In this document: positions 1-8,515 of the stretch, in pieces
Numbering within the stretch: position 1 is the stretch's first letter
Layout of the letters: the number at the start of each line of letters is the position of its first letter
Assembly: GCA_964568955.1 (NCBI GenBank)
Contig: CAZMSM010000050.1
Location: forward strand, 1 to 15,335
Direction: 5' to 3'
Source of the DNA: UBA1447 sp964568955
GTDB lineage: Bacteria; Bacillota; Clostridia; Oscillospirales; Acutalibacteraceae
Length of the DNA: 15,335 nucleotides
The notes under the pieces: generated by a model
Databases searched by the model: none
The model's input: only the letters and a program-made list of their open reading frames with translations
Told to the model about the DNA's origin: nothing
Position numbers and translations under genes: made by a program

Positions 1-2
1 TG

Positions 3-413
3 CTTGCCAAGGCGGTTATTGAAATTGACGAGGCGGGCAAACCATACACAGTTGAAGAGTTATGGCGTTACCAGGTTGCCTATTACAAGTCCGTGGCAAA
101 CGGTGCGATTGCAACCGCTATTTTAAAAAACCGTATGCTCGACTATTCGGACGGTGCTTTGAACTTTTTCTTTGACAAGGAAATTTTTACGGCGAAGGAG
201 CTCGGTGGGGGCTACCGGGCAATGAAGATGGACAAAGCGGAGATGATTGGCAAACTCAAGCAGGGATTAAGGCATCCGATAAGTCTCTTGAAACTCAAAG
301 AAGCGGTTGACAAATCGAAAGAAGCTCAAAAGACCGCCATGGATATTCCGGAGGTTTATGACAAAGATGCGGTTGGAAGTTGGAGAAAAAAGCTTAATAG
401 CTTTGTGGTGTGA
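3..413 (+). CDS. C-terminal part of an unrecognised protein (5' end outside window)
   Basis: The frame is open from the left edge, so the GTG at 93 is an internal valine codon and not the start; about 136 residues are visible, ending in TGA at 411-413. The visible part is soluble, has no membrane segment or signal, and has a Lys/Glu-rich helical tail. A stretch near the left edge (EELWRYQVAYYKS) recalls the region after the FAD domain in geranylgeranyl-reductase-type oxidoreductases. That resemblance is weak and from memory, so no function is assigned. The next gene starts 195 bases downstream behind its own promoter, so this is probably the end of a separate transcription unit. I saw no good terminator after it, only a 4-bp stem at 427-441. 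Confidence 0.6.
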   Translation, partial: LAKAVIEIDEAGKPYTVEELWRYQVAYYKSVANGAIATAILKNRMLDYSDGALNFFFDKEIFTAKELGGGYRAMKMDKAEMIGKLKQGLRHPISLLKLKEAVDKSKEAQKTAMDIPEVYDKDAVGSWRKKLNSFVV

Positions 414-473
414 ATGCTGCTGAGTGCGCCTGCACATGGCGAAACTTAACCTTGATATTTAACGTTTTATCCA

Positions 474-503
474 TTACAATACAGTTGATAAAAATGTTAT
501 AAA
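474..503 (+). promoter_or_regulatory. Probable sigma-A promoter for the hydrolase operon
   Basis: A TTACAA -35 (474-479) and TATAAA -10 (498-503) are separated by 18 bp in an AT-rich stretch between two genes. Transcription would begin near 510, just before the structured leader. The match is moderate and rests on hexamers and position alone. Confidence 0.4.
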
Positions 504-518
504 TTGTTCGCGATTTAA

Positions 519-596
519 GAACCGAATAGATAGACCCATGAAGGGGTGCTGTGTTGTTTACCGGCACGCAGGACGAACTATTTCGGTTCGGAAGGA
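519..596 (+). promoter_or_regulatory. Structured 5' leader ending at the ribosome binding site
   Basis: GAACCGAA (519-526) pairs perfectly with TTCGGTTC (582-589), and the stem extends by TAG/CTA (527-529 with 578-580) across a one-base bulge at 581. Nested inside, GTGCTG (546-551) pairs with CGGCAC (562-567), with one G-T wobble. The outer stem ends one base before the GGAAGGA Shine-Dalgarno (590-596). It may be a stability or translation-control leader. No known riboswitch class was recognised. Confidence 0.4.
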
Positions 597-608
597 ATGT
601 GTTTGATC

Positions 609-2153
609 ATGATGAAAAAAAGAGCGCTTCAAATCATCAGCACTGTGCTGGCAATTATATTTCTGGTTTCAATGCCGGCAGGGGTTATGGCACTTGCCAC
701 CCAAACGCCCGCCTGTAACTGCGGGTACGACCCGGTCATTTTTGTAACGGGAATCGCTTCCATTGATATTTACAAAAATCTCGGGTCGGAGCAAGAAACG
801 GTGATGTTCCCGCCTTCGATGGAAACCATAAAAGCGGCGCTTGCGCCGGGCACATTTACGGATTTGGCCAAGTTCGCGATCACCGGTAACTGGGATTATG
901 TCGCGGATGCGCTGATTCCTGTTGCCGACAAGGTCTTGGAAGATTTTGGCTGCAATCCGGATGGCACACCCAAAGCGGGTACCGGTATCAAGTGGTCGTA
1001 CCCGCCTTACCCCATTCATACGCCGAACTACGTACCCGGGTTTTACTATGACTGGCGCGAGGACCCGATTGTGCTGGCCGTCGAGCTTCACGACTATATA
1101 GAATATGTTTGCGCCGTGACCGGGCACGAAAAGGTTAACCTAATTGCCTACAGTATGGGCTCCATATGCACCATGACCTACCTTGAGCGTTATGGCTATG
1201 ACCGCCTTGCGGGCTTGGTTCTTTCCGCCCCGGCACTCAACGGCGTAAGCTGTGCGGGGGAGCCGTTTAGCGGTAACATTGAGTTTGACCCGGTCGGCCT
1301 CGTGCGATATATAGACAGCATGATAACCCATGACGAGCAGGGGAATTTGATTATGTCCCTACTTGACGTGCTTGAAAAAGTGGGTGTCATAAAGTCCCTT
1401 ACGCATATCACAGACAAAATCATAAAGCAGTTGGAGGACAGGGTCTATGCCGAGGTGGGTACCCCGATGTTCGGAACTTCGCTTGGTATGTGGTCGCTTA
1501 TCCCCGATGAATATTACGAGCAGGCGAAGGACCTTTTACTGCCTGATAAGCAACTGTACGCCGAGCTTATCGCAAAGGCGGATGATTACCATTATAATGT
1601 ACAAATGCGAAATGAGGAAATCATAAACGGGGCAATCGCCCGTGGGATTAAATTTGGCATTGTGGTAAAGTACAATTTGCAAGGGTTCCCCGTTGGCAAT
1701 CATACGGATAATTCTACAGACACGGTCATTGACGCCAAATATGCAAGCTTCGGCGCCACAATAGCGCCGCTTGGCAAAACGCTCGGCAAAGGCTATACTC
1801 AGGCGGTGGATTGCGGGCACAATCACCTTTCAGCGGACCATAAAATTGACGCGTCAACGGGCAGTTACCCCGAACAGACATGGTTTGTGAGGGATTTTGT
1901 ACATATGCGAGACGCGCAGGATTATGACGATTTGATCAATCTCATCCTCTTTTCGGAAGAACAAGTGACGGTGTTCAGCGATGCCAACTACCCGCAGTTT
2001 TTGCGACTGGATGAAAAAACCAATACGATTTCCCCTCTGCAGGCCAAGGACGATACTGCGGAAAACCCCTTCTTCGCCCCGGACTCTCTGTTTGGCCTTG
2101 TGTTTCGCCTGATTGCGGCAGTGGTTGCCTTATTGCGCGTTGAGCAGGGATAA
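609..2153 (+). CDS. Secreted LCAT-like alpha/beta hydrolase (lipase/acyltransferase-type esterase)
   Basis: The 514-residue product starts at ATG 609, 12 nt after GGAAGGA; the open frame reaches back to GTG 546, but that codon lies inside a leader stem and has no Shine-Dalgarno. Residues 1-28 are a signal peptide (MMKKR, then a hydrophobic core, VMA-like cleavage region). The mature part has the alpha/beta-hydrolase layout of lecithin:cholesterol acyltransferase relatives: a first strand DPVIFVTGI (41-49), the YDWRED motif (148-152), and a nucleophile elbow AYSMG with Ser182, where the first Gly of GxSxG is Ala. Candidate acid residues lie in the Asp-rich stretch 366-375, and candidate His residues at 404-411 or 432. 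A hydrophobic stretch at 493-511 may anchor the C terminus. It should act outside the membrane on an ester or lipid; the substrate is unknown. The zinc-ribbon membrane gene follows 38 bases later, so they are probably cotranscribed. Confidence 0.75.
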   Translation: MMKKRALQIISTVLAIIFLVSMPAGVMALATQTPACNCGYDPVIFVTGIASIDIYKNLGSEQETVMFPPSMETIKAALAPGTFTDLAKFAITGNWDYVADALIPVADKVLEDFGCNPDGTPKAGTGIKWSYPPYPIHTPNYVPGFYYDWREDPIVLAVELHDYIEYVCAVTGHEKVNLIAYSMGSICTMTYLERYGYDRLAGLVLSAPALNGVSCAGEPFSGNIEFDPVGLVRYIDSMITHDEQGNLIMSLLDVLEKVGVIKSLTHITDKIIKQLEDRVYAEVGTPMFGTSLGMWSLIPDEYYEQAKDLLLPDKQLYAELIAKADDYHYNVQMRNEEIINGAIARGIKFGIVVKYNLQGFPVGNHTDNSTDTVIDAKYASFGATIAPLGKTLGKGYTQAVDCGHNHLSADHKIDASTGSYPEQTWFVRDFVHMRDAQDYDDLINLILFSEEQVTVFSDANYPQFLRLDEKTNTISPLQAKDDTAENPFFAPDSLFGLVFRLIAAVVALLRVEQG

Positions 2154-2191
2154 GTGCAGCCCACTGCTGTCGTTAAATTGGAGTGGTGAAA

Positions 2192-3046
2192 TTGGCGAAT
2201 TGCCCCAAGTGTAATCATAAGCTTAGGTTAATCGACTGGAAGCCGGAATGCCCGAACTGCGGCGTTAACGTTCTTTATTATGATTTTGAAGAACGTTTTT
2301 ACATGGACGCCAAGGGCGCCGAAATAGATGCCGCAAAAATCAGGGTCAAATGGACTCGAGTTAAAGCGTCTTTTATCGGTAGCAAACTTTTGGTCGCAAG
2401 GCTGGTGCTTTGTGTGTTGCCCCTTGTAACACTGCTGATTTCATTGGGCAATTTTAAAATCGCCTTTCCGCTGTTTGAAAAAAACATCCCGCTGAGTGCT
2501 ATCGGCCTTTTTTCCTTTTTTACGGATGGAACGTTGGACTACCTAACGGCGCTTAAAGCTTCCGACATTGTCGGCATTTACGCAAAACATACGATCAACA
2601 TCTTTTTTGGCCTGTGTGTTGTCGCCGCCGCCGCTTTGTTGGTGCTCGTTTTTCAGCTGCTATGTTTTATCAGTTTTCGTAAAATGACCTTTCTTCTGGT
2701 GCTTTCAAACGGGCTTGGCATCATTGCCGCGGGTTGGTCCGTTATCGCCGTATATCGTTTTTCAACAATGACGACAAGCGCTATTTTTACCGTGAGCAAC
2801 GGTTATGGCGGGGTTGTTGTCATTTTTGCGTTTGCCGTTGTTTTTATTTTGAATATATTGGCCGCTAAAAAAGGGCTGAATGTGCAGTATCGTGAGGGTG
2901 ACCTGTACCGCGTCAAAATTGCAAAAAAACTCAAAAGCGGTGAGATTACGCTTGAGGAACTCCCACAGCCCGTGTATGCACCTGCGGGCAGTGCCGCCGA
3001 GCAAGTCGGTAGCGACCCGGTGGAAGGGAGCGGCTCGAATGGATAG
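2192..3046 (+). CDS. Zinc-ribbon membrane protein of unknown function
   Basis: TTG 2192 is preferred because GGAG (2180-2183) lies 8 nt upstream. GTG 2183 and 2186 are in frame but overlap or abut that site. The 284-residue product opens with a zinc ribbon, with Cys4/Cys7 and Cys20/Cys23 as two CxxC knuckles. About four membrane segments follow, near residues 66-86, 135-161, 164-189 and 200-225. A cytoplasmic-looking tail of about 55 residues has the segment KIAKKLKSGEITLEELPQP, similar to short SHOCT-like tails, then a low-complexity Ala/Gly/Ser end. The ribbon may bind zinc and mediate assembly. Its place between a secreted hydrolase and a BIG2 surface protein suggests a membrane accessory of one envelope unit. 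The last 8 bases overlap the next gene, which suggests translational coupling. Confidence 0.75.
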   Translation: MANCPKCNHKLRLIDWKPECPNCGVNVLYYDFEERFYMDAKGAEIDAAKIRVKWTRVKASFIGSKLLVARLVLCVLPLVTLLISLGNFKIAFPLFEKNIPLSAIGLFSFFTDGTLDYLTALKASDIVGIYAKHTINIFFGLCVVAAAALLVLVFQLLCFISFRKMTFLLVLSNGLGIIAAGWSVIAVYRFSTMTTSAIFTVSNGYGGVVVIFAFAVVFILNILAAKKGLNVQYREGDLYRVKIAKKLKSGEITLEELPQPVYAPAGSAAEQVGSDPVEGSGSNG

Positions 3047-4331
3047 AAAAAATCTGCTTACAAAACTGTTGATGGCACTTCTAATCTTGATGCTGTTGGG
3101 TGGCATAGCCTTAGGCGTGGTTCATGTGCTGTCCATGGAGGGGCAGGAGCCACCGGAGCCCGCCTACCGGCAAAGCTTGACCCAACGCCCCAAGGGCAAA
3201 GAAGAGATTATAGATTATTTGAATTCGTGTGTGGATTATGCCATTGCCGAACAAGCAAAATTGGATGTCGCGACAGATGTTTTAGTTGATGATGATAGTA
3301 TATCCTTTGGCGAAAACGGGGAGTTGCTGAAAAAATCATTCCTCTATGCCAAAAAACCGATTTTGGACGGCGTTACAAAATACTACTTGGACACAACTGT
3401 CGATTTTGGGCAAGACTTTACCCAAGAGCTTCGTAATTTGCGCTTTGCCCCCGATGTGATTGCAGGGGCCCACAGCGAAGTGGATGAGGACAACTACCTT
3501 ATTGAAATATCTTTTCCGGATGAAGCGGATCCTTTCGGGATGAACGGCCTTGTGAACGAAACTTTTCACATGGCGGATTCCGAGGAGGTTTTAAATACAC
3601 TTTGGGCAAACTATAAGGGCTTTGCGGTTATCGAAAATGTAACAGTGGCAGCCACAGGGCTGCAAATCACCGCAAGGGTGAACCGTTTGACCGATAAAAT
3701 CGGGGTTATTACCTACACGAAAAAACTGAACATCAAAGCCGACATCACTTTTTTAGAGGAATTGGAGGATGTCGGTTCAAGGGAAATGTCTTTTATTCTG
3801 GAGGAAAAAACGAACTTCAATTTTACATGGGCAAATTTGATGCTCACGCCTAATACGCTGAAGCTTGAAAAAGGCGATATCAAGGTCATTGGGGCCATTG
3901 TCACAGCGTCTGACGATAGAAGGGTACAGTGGTCAAGTTCAAACCCCGATGTCGCAAGTATTGACGATCAAGGGTATGTGAAAGCGCAACAGGTGAGCGC
4001 AGTGCCGGTTATCATCACCGCCGAGTTTGAATTCCTCGGCAAAAAATATACAGACATTTGCGTGGTGACAGTGACAATTCCGGTAAAAAGAGTAAACCTT
4101 TCCCCCCGCCAACTCACCTTGGCAGTCGGGGCAGAAAAAACCCTGCAGGCAAATGTAAAACCGAGCGATGCTACCCTACAAGATGTTTTGTGGCGCAGTG
4201 AAAACCCTGCGGTTGCAAGCGTTGACAGCCGGGGCAAGGTAACCGGGGTGGCTGCCGGCACGACGGAAATTGTTGTTTTATCCAAAGACGGCTATTATAA
4301 AACATCTTGTGCGGTGACGGTTACCGGGTAA
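3039..4331 (+). CDS. Membrane-anchored surface protein with two BIG2 Ig-like domains
   Basis: ATG 3039 has GGAAGGGAG (3022-3030) 8 nt upstream and overlaps the preceding stop; the frame is open back to 2880, but that part shadows the previous gene. The 430-residue product has a short basic N terminus, one membrane segment (about residues 5-31, no clear cleavage site) and a Pro/Glu-rich linker. A region at about 50-265 matches no family I recognise. Two bacterial Ig-like group 2 domains follow, at about 267-346 and 350-430. Each carries the typical pattern of 'W.S.NP.VAS.D..G.V', followed by a variable loop and a TVT-type last strand. BIG2 domains are usual in Firmicute surface proteins for adhesion or spacing. 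It probably sits outside the membrane beside the upstream hydrolase; a scaffold or binding role is inferred only. Confidence 0.8.
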   Translation: MDRKNLLTKLLMALLILMLLGGIALGVVHVLSMEGQEPPEPAYRQSLTQRPKGKEEIIDYLNSCVDYAIAEQAKLDVATDVLVDDDSISFGENGELLKKSFLYAKKPILDGVTKYYLDTTVDFGQDFTQELRNLRFAPDVIAGAHSEVDEDNYLIEISFPDEADPFGMNGLVNETFHMADSEEVLNTLWANYKGFAVIENVTVAATGLQITARVNRLTDKIGVITYTKKLNIKADITFLEELEDVGSREMSFILEEKTNFNFTWANLMLTPNTLKLEKGDIKVIGAIVTASDDRRVQWSSSNPDVASIDDQGYVKAQQVSAVPVIITAEFEFLGKKYTDICVVTVTIPVKRVNLSPRQLTLAVGAEKTLQANVKPSDATLQDVLWRSENPAVASVDSRGKVTGVAAGTTEIVVLSKDGYYKTSCAVTVTG

Positions 4332-4372
4332 AAAAGCCCGGGGCCACATTCCGAAAGATAAAAAGGGAAGGG

Positions 4373-5998
4373 ATGAAACTTTTGGCACGCAAAAAAAAGG
4401 GATTTGTGGAAAAAGTATTCGGCGCTGAAGAGAATTCGGCCGCTAAAATCGGTGCGGAAAAGCTCTCCCAATATCAAGGCATTGCGGACAAGATGTTCAA
4501 TACAAGCGTTTTGCGCACCAAGGAACTGCTTTTCCCCGCTATTGCAAGCTTTGCGGGTTCGATTATCAACGGTGTCGGCTCTTACAGGACGCTGTTTTTT
4601 GTCAATGTGTTCAAGCTCGATATGGTTTATGTTGCCTCCATTCTGGCGCTTATCAGTATTTATGATGTTATCAATGACCCTTTGATGGGCATTGTTTACG
4701 ACAAAACTCGAACACGGTGGGGCAAGACAAGACCATACCTGCTGTTTACGCCGATTCCTTACTTTTTCAGCACCGCCATCCTTTACTGCGGTGCGATTTT
4801 GATTGCAAACGACAACACTTCCGACCCAAAGAAGATTATTTTTGTGTTTGTCACCCTTTTTATTCAGGAGACATTCTCTACCATTTATAATATTCCCAAA
4901 AGCAATCTGCTCACTTTAATGACCCCAAATCCGGACGACAGAATCAAGTCCAACCTTATCAATTCCTATGTGGACGGGTTCGGCAGACAAATGGTTTACG
5001 CTTTGTTTTTGCCCTTGCAGGATTTTAATCGTTGGGGCATAACGAATATCTCTTTGCCGGCTATCTTTGCTTTTATGGGTCTGTTTGCCGCGGCCATCGG
5101 CTCTGTGGGCAATATCGTCATGGCGATGAATGTGCGTGAAAGAGTGATGCTCCAGCGTAAGCCGGCCCCTGCGAGTAAAACAATTTTTTACATCCTGAAA
5201 AACAAGTATGCCCTGCGCAACTTTATCGCCGGGTTTTCCGTCAACTGGTGGACAAACGGCGGTTATTCATGGGATGTGGTGACACAGCTTGAAATAATCG
5301 GTGGCGCATTTAAAAGCATGTTTGCCTATGCGGGGTTCACTATTCTGGAGCCCGTGAGCTTGGCCTTTGTACCAAAGGTGATGAAATGGTTCGGTCATGA
5401 CAAACGAAAAGGCGTGTTGACGCTAAGGGCCATTGATGTGGTCAGGACGGTTATTCAAGTCATTGTAGGAATCATCTTTATTGACCGACCGCTGATTTTT
5501 GGGTTGACATTTTTCGTTTTCTGGGGACTCAATGCGTTGGATAACGCGCCAACGGATGTGTTGGAAAATGAAATGAACCGTGAAATTAACGATTACACGG
5601 AATATGTGACCGGTGAGCGCCCGGACGGCACCTTTGGGCTTTTGACCAACCTTATCAGCAAGGTAACGGCACCGCTCAACGCCTTGCTGACCATACTGGT
5701 CTTCCGCTGGAGCGGCTACGATGCGACGATTCCCATGGGCCCGTGGTCACAAGGCAATAAGGTGGTCTACCAAAAAGTTTATTTTCTCTATATTGCAGCG
5801 AGTGTTTTGCCAAGGCTCGTGCATACCATCCCGATATTTTTCTACGACCTTGTCGGCAATAAACGGGAGGCAATGTATATTGAACTCAATGAGCGACGCG
5901 CACTCATGGCCAAACAAAGCAAAGGCGAAGAGGAAATCAGTGAGGAAACGAAAGCGATGATCGACGCGCTTGCACAAGAGGAAAAGCTGAAAGATTGA
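4373..5998 (+). CDS. GPH-family (MFS_2) sugar/cation symporter-like transporter
   Basis: ATG 4373 follows the purine-rich AAAAGGGAAGGG; TTG 4382 is a possible alternative with better spacing. The 541-residue product shows the signature of glycoside-pentoside-hexuronide:cation symporters: the loop 'NDPLMG...D' at 101-110, followed by TRTRWGKTRPYLL (112-124). About twelve hydrophobic segments follow. It is longer than the roughly 450-470 residues usual for the family, with a charged N-terminal extension of about 50 residues and a Lys/Glu-rich C-terminal tail of about 40. The family imports sugars, uronides or related solutes with H+ or Na+, but the substrate cannot be read from sequence. It lies 41 bases after the BIG2 gene and is probably the last gene of the operon starting at 609. 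A product released by the secreted hydrolase is a reasonable but untested substrate. Confidence 0.82.
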   Translation: MKLLARKKKGFVEKVFGAEENSAAKIGAEKLSQYQGIADKMFNTSVLRTKELLFPAIASFAGSIINGVGSYRTLFFVNVFKLDMVYVASILALISIYDVINDPLMGIVYDKTRTRWGKTRPYLLFTPIPYFFSTAILYCGAILIANDNTSDPKKIIFVFVTLFIQETFSTIYNIPKSNLLTLMTPNPDDRIKSNLINSYVDGFGRQMVYALFLPLQDFNRWGITNISLPAIFAFMGLFAAAIGSVGNIVMAMNVRERVMLQRKPAPASKTIFYILKNKYALRNFIAGFSVNWWTNGGYSWDVVTQLEIIGGAFKSMFAYAGFTILEPVSLAFVPKVMKWFGHDKRKGVLTLRAIDVVRTVIQVIVGIIFIDRPLIFGLTFFVFWGLNALDNAPTDVLENEMNREINDYTEYVTGERPDGTFGLLTNLISKVTAPLNALLTILVFRWSGYDATIPMGPWSQGNKVVYQKVYFLYIAASVLPRLVHTIPIFFYDLVGNKREAMYIELNERRALMAKQSKGEEEISEETKAMIDALAQEEKLKD

Positions 5999-6033
5999 TG
6001 CAAAACGGGCAACAAGTTCTGTTGCACATGGAA

Positions 6034-6062
6034 TGGACACAGTGTCAAACAGGTGGTATACT
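6034..6062 (+). promoter_or_regulatory. Sigma-A promoter for the aldo/keto reductase gene
   Basis: TGGACA (6034-6039) and TATACT (6057-6062) are each one base from consensus and lie exactly 17 bp apart, 39 bases before the ATG. An 11-base palindrome GACACAGTGTC (6036-6046) overlaps the -35 box and could be an operator. A 6-bp hairpin (GCAACA/TGTTGC, 6009-6025) lies just upstream without a T run. Confidence 0.55.
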
Positions 6063-6100
6063 TCTATTGCCGGCTTATAAATATGAGGAGGGCTATAAAA

Positions 6101-6952
6101 ATGAATACACTCACAGACAGCTATACACTTGCGAATTCCGTCGAAATCCCCTGTGTGGGTTTTGGCACTTGGCAGACGCCGGACGGCGAAACAACCGTTC
6201 AATCTGTACTCGAGGCCCTTGCGGCCGGCTACCGCCATGTGGATACCGCCGCAGTTTATGACAACGAAAAAGGCGTTGGCGATGCCGTCAAACAAAGCGG
6301 GGTTGGGCGTGAGGGGCTTTTTATTACCAGCAAGCTGTGGAACTCAGAACGTGGGTATGAAAAAACTCTTGCCGCTTTTGAAACGACCATGGAAAAACTA
6401 CAGCTCGATTACCTTGACTTGTACTTGATTCACTGGCCTGCCGCTAAAGGAAGGCCGGACCAATGGCGAAAGGCAAACCTTGACACCTGGCGAGCGTTTG
6501 AGCATCTGTATGAAAAAAAGCGCATCCGCGCTATCGGTGTGAGCAATTTTTTACCCCATCACCTGGAGCCGCTGATAAAAAATGCGGTCGTGAAACCCAT
6601 GGTCAATCAAATTGAGTTTCACCCCGGTTTTATGCAAAAAGAAGTTGTGGATTTTTGCCGTACCAATCATATGCTTGTGGAGGCGTGGAGCCCCCTTGGT
6701 ACGGGTAAAATGTTGAAAAATCCGACGCTTGGCGCAATAGCGGCAAAATATGGCAAGTCCGTAGCACAGCTGTGCATCCGCTGGTGCTTGCAAAACGGTA
6801 CCCTGCCGCTGCCAAAATCCGTCACGCCATCCCGCATTAGGGAAAATGCTCGGGTGTTTGACTTTACTGTTTCGGATGAGGATATGGCGGCCATCAATGC
6901 GATGCCGTATTTCGGCGGTTCGGGTCTTCATCCGGACGAGGTGAGCTTCTGA
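6101..6952 (+). CDS. Aldo/keto reductase
   Basis: ATG 6101 has GAGGAGG (6086-6092) 8 nt upstream; the open frame extends to 6053 but without a ribosome binding site. The 283-residue length fits the single-domain NADPH-dependent (alpha/beta)8 reductases. The catalytic tetrad is complete: Asp48 and Tyr53 (DTAAVYDNE), Lys78 (TSKLW) and His111 (YLIHWP). The second family signature around AIGVSNF (144-150) and the cofactor-site region PLPKSVTPSRIREN (236-249) are present. It resembles the group that includes 2,5-diketo-D-gluconate reductases and other small carbonyl reductases. It would reduce an aldehyde or ketone in the cytoplasm; the substrate is open, though a sugar-derived keto compound would suit the later genes. 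It has its own promoter, so it is probably not part of the preceding operon. Confidence 0.88.
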   Translation: MNTLTDSYTLANSVEIPCVGFGTWQTPDGETTVQSVLEALAAGYRHVDTAAVYDNEKGVGDAVKQSGVGREGLFITSKLWNSERGYEKTLAAFETTMEKLQLDYLDLYLIHWPAAKGRPDQWRKANLDTWRAFEHLYEKKRIRAIGVSNFLPHHLEPLIKNAVVKPMVNQIEFHPGFMQKEVVDFCRTNHMLVEAWSPLGTGKMLKNPTLGAIAAKYGKSVAQLCIRWCLQNGTLPLPKSVTPSRIRENARVFDFTVSDEDMAAINAMPYFGGSGLHPDEVSF

Positions 6953-7006
6953 GCGGGGGACTGTTGTCTCGGGCTCTGATTCCGAACATGGGAGGAATTC
7001 AACGAA

Positions 7007-8515
7007 TTGCATGAAATCGCAAAAAAATTAAAAGAAGTAGTCATAGCGGTTGCACCCATAACCCTTATTGTCGTTGTGCTCAGTGTAACGCTCACACCGC
7101 TTGAAACGCCAATGATTTTCCGCTTTATAATCGGCTCCCTTTTTATTATGGTTGGGCTGACTTTGTTTTTAATTGGTGTCGATATCGGTATTACCCCCAT
7201 TGGTAAAAACATGGGGTCGATGATTGTAAAACGAAATAAAATATGGATCGTGATTGCGGCGGGTTTGGCACTTGGGTTTTTTATTTCCATCGCCGAGCCG
7301 GATTTGCATATCTTAGCGGGCCGGGTGCAACTCGTTACATCGGGCATGATAACAAAGTTTTCGATTGTCGGGGTTGTTTCCGTTGGTATTGCCGTTTTGT
7401 TGGCACTGGGTTTAACACGGATTGTGTATAATATTCCCTTGCACTTCGTTTTTACCGGTCTTTATGCAATCATCTTGATTCTTTCCTTTTTCACCACACC
7501 GGAGTTTTTGGCCATTTCCTTCGATGCCTCCGGCGCAACGACGGGCGCGCTGACGGTTCCCTTTGTGTTGGCCTTGGCCGTGGGTGTTTCCGTACTGAAA
7601 AAGGACACTAAAGCGTCCGAAAACGATAGCTTTGGCCTAGTTGGTATTATATCCTCCGGGGCCATTATTGCCGTTATGCTCATGAGCATTATCAATAGAC
7701 CCGAGGATTTAGAAGGAATAGTTGAAAACAACGGGATGGATACACAGGCTATTTTTATGCCCTTTGTTCAAATGATACCAAGGGTCGCGCTTGAAATTCT
7801 TGTCGCACTATTACCGATTTTACTGACGTTTATCTTTTTTCAAATCGTTTACTTTAAAATGCCTAAAAAACCGTTTATCACCACACTTTCGGGCATGACC
7901 TTCACGTTTTTGGGGCTTGTCGTGTTTATCGCCGGGGTCAATGCCGGCTTTATGGATGCCGCGGGTTTAATCGGGCATAAAATGGCACTGTTTGAAAACA
8001 ATGCTTACGTGATTGCTCTGGGTTTTGTCCTGGGGGTTGTGACAATTCTGGTGGAACCTGCCGTGCATGTGCTGACGCGCCAAATTGAAGATGTAACCAG
8101 CGGTTATGTCAAAAGAAGATTGGTCATGCTGGCCCTTGCAGTGGGTGTGGGCGCGGCTGTCGCTTTGTCAATGCTCAGGATTGTCGTGCCGGAGGTAAAA
8201 CTTTGGCACTATTTATTGCCGGGTTACCTGCTGTGTATTGCCTTGACATATTTTACCCCAAAGCTTTTTGTCGGCATGGCCTTTGATTCGGGCGGCGTGG
8301 CCTCCGGACCTATGACGGCGACTTTTATATTAGCGTTTTCGCAGGGCGTCGCACAGGCGACCGAAAGTGCAGATGTTTTGGTGGACGGTTTTGGCACAAT
8401 TGCCATGGTCGCCATGACACCCATTATTGCCTTGCAACTATTGGGTTTGCTTTTCTCGTTGGAGTCCAAAAGAAGAAAAAGGAGAGAAAGGAGAGACAAA
8501 AAGAAAAATGGATGA
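7007..8515 (+). CDS. DUF1538-type integral membrane protein, internally duplicated
   Basis: The start is TTG 7007, with GGAGGA (6991-6996) 10 nt upstream; the nearby ATG 7011 is out of frame and soon stops. The 502-residue product is very hydrophobic and made of two homologous halves. AEPDLHILAGRVQLVTSG (96-113) matches VEPAVHVLTRQIEDVTSG (349-366), and SFDASGATTG (171-180) matches AFDSGGVASG (425-434). The last hydrophobic segment of each half is also related (211-229 and 461-482). The acidic, Gly/Ser-rich motifs inside membrane segments suggest a transport path. A strongly basic tail (488-500) should lie in the cytoplasm. I recognise it as DUF1538, a family without an established function. 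Its stop overlaps the P-II-like gene by 8 nt, which fits a transporter or channel controlled by a P-II-type partner. Confidence 0.82.
   Translation: MHEIAKKLKEVVIAVAPITLIVVVLSVTLTPLETPMIFRFIIGSLFIMVGLTLFLIGVDIGITPIGKNMGSMIVKRNKIWIVIAAGLALGFFISIAEPDLHILAGRVQLVTSGMITKFSIVGVVSVGIAVLLALGLTRIVYNIPLHFVFTGLYAIILILSFFTTPEFLAISFDASGATTGALTVPFVLALAVGVSVLKKDTKASENDSFGLVGIISSGAIIAVMLMSIINRPEDLEGIVENNGMDTQAIFMPFVQMIPRVALEILVALLPILLTFIFFQIVYFKMPKKPFITTLSGMTFTFLGLVVFIAGVNAGFMDAAGLIGHKMALFENNAYVIALGFVLGVVTILVEPAVHVLTRQIEDVTSGYVKRRLVMLALAVGVGAAVALSMLRIVVPEVKLWHYLLPGYLLCIALTYFTPKLFVGMAFDSGGVASGPMTATFILAFSQGVAQATESADVLVDGFGTIAMVAMTPIIALQLLGLLFSLESKRRKRRERRDKKKNG

Noticed and set aside
427..441. Terminator after the first partial gene
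   Set aside because: The stem is 4 bp with a 7-base loop and no T run.
546..608. GTG 546 as start of the hydrolase
   Set aside because: It has no ribosome binding site, it adds 21 residues before a clear signal peptide, and it lies within a leader stem.
669..1127. Minus-strand open frame of 152 codons
   Set aside because: It lies antisense inside the hydrolase gene, with unlikely composition and no family resemblance.
6009..6025. Hairpin as terminator after the transporter
   Set aside because: The stem is only 6 bp and no T run follows.
5747..6295. Minus-strand open frame of 182 codons
   Set aside because: It is antisense to the transporter end and the aldo/keto reductase, both well supported.
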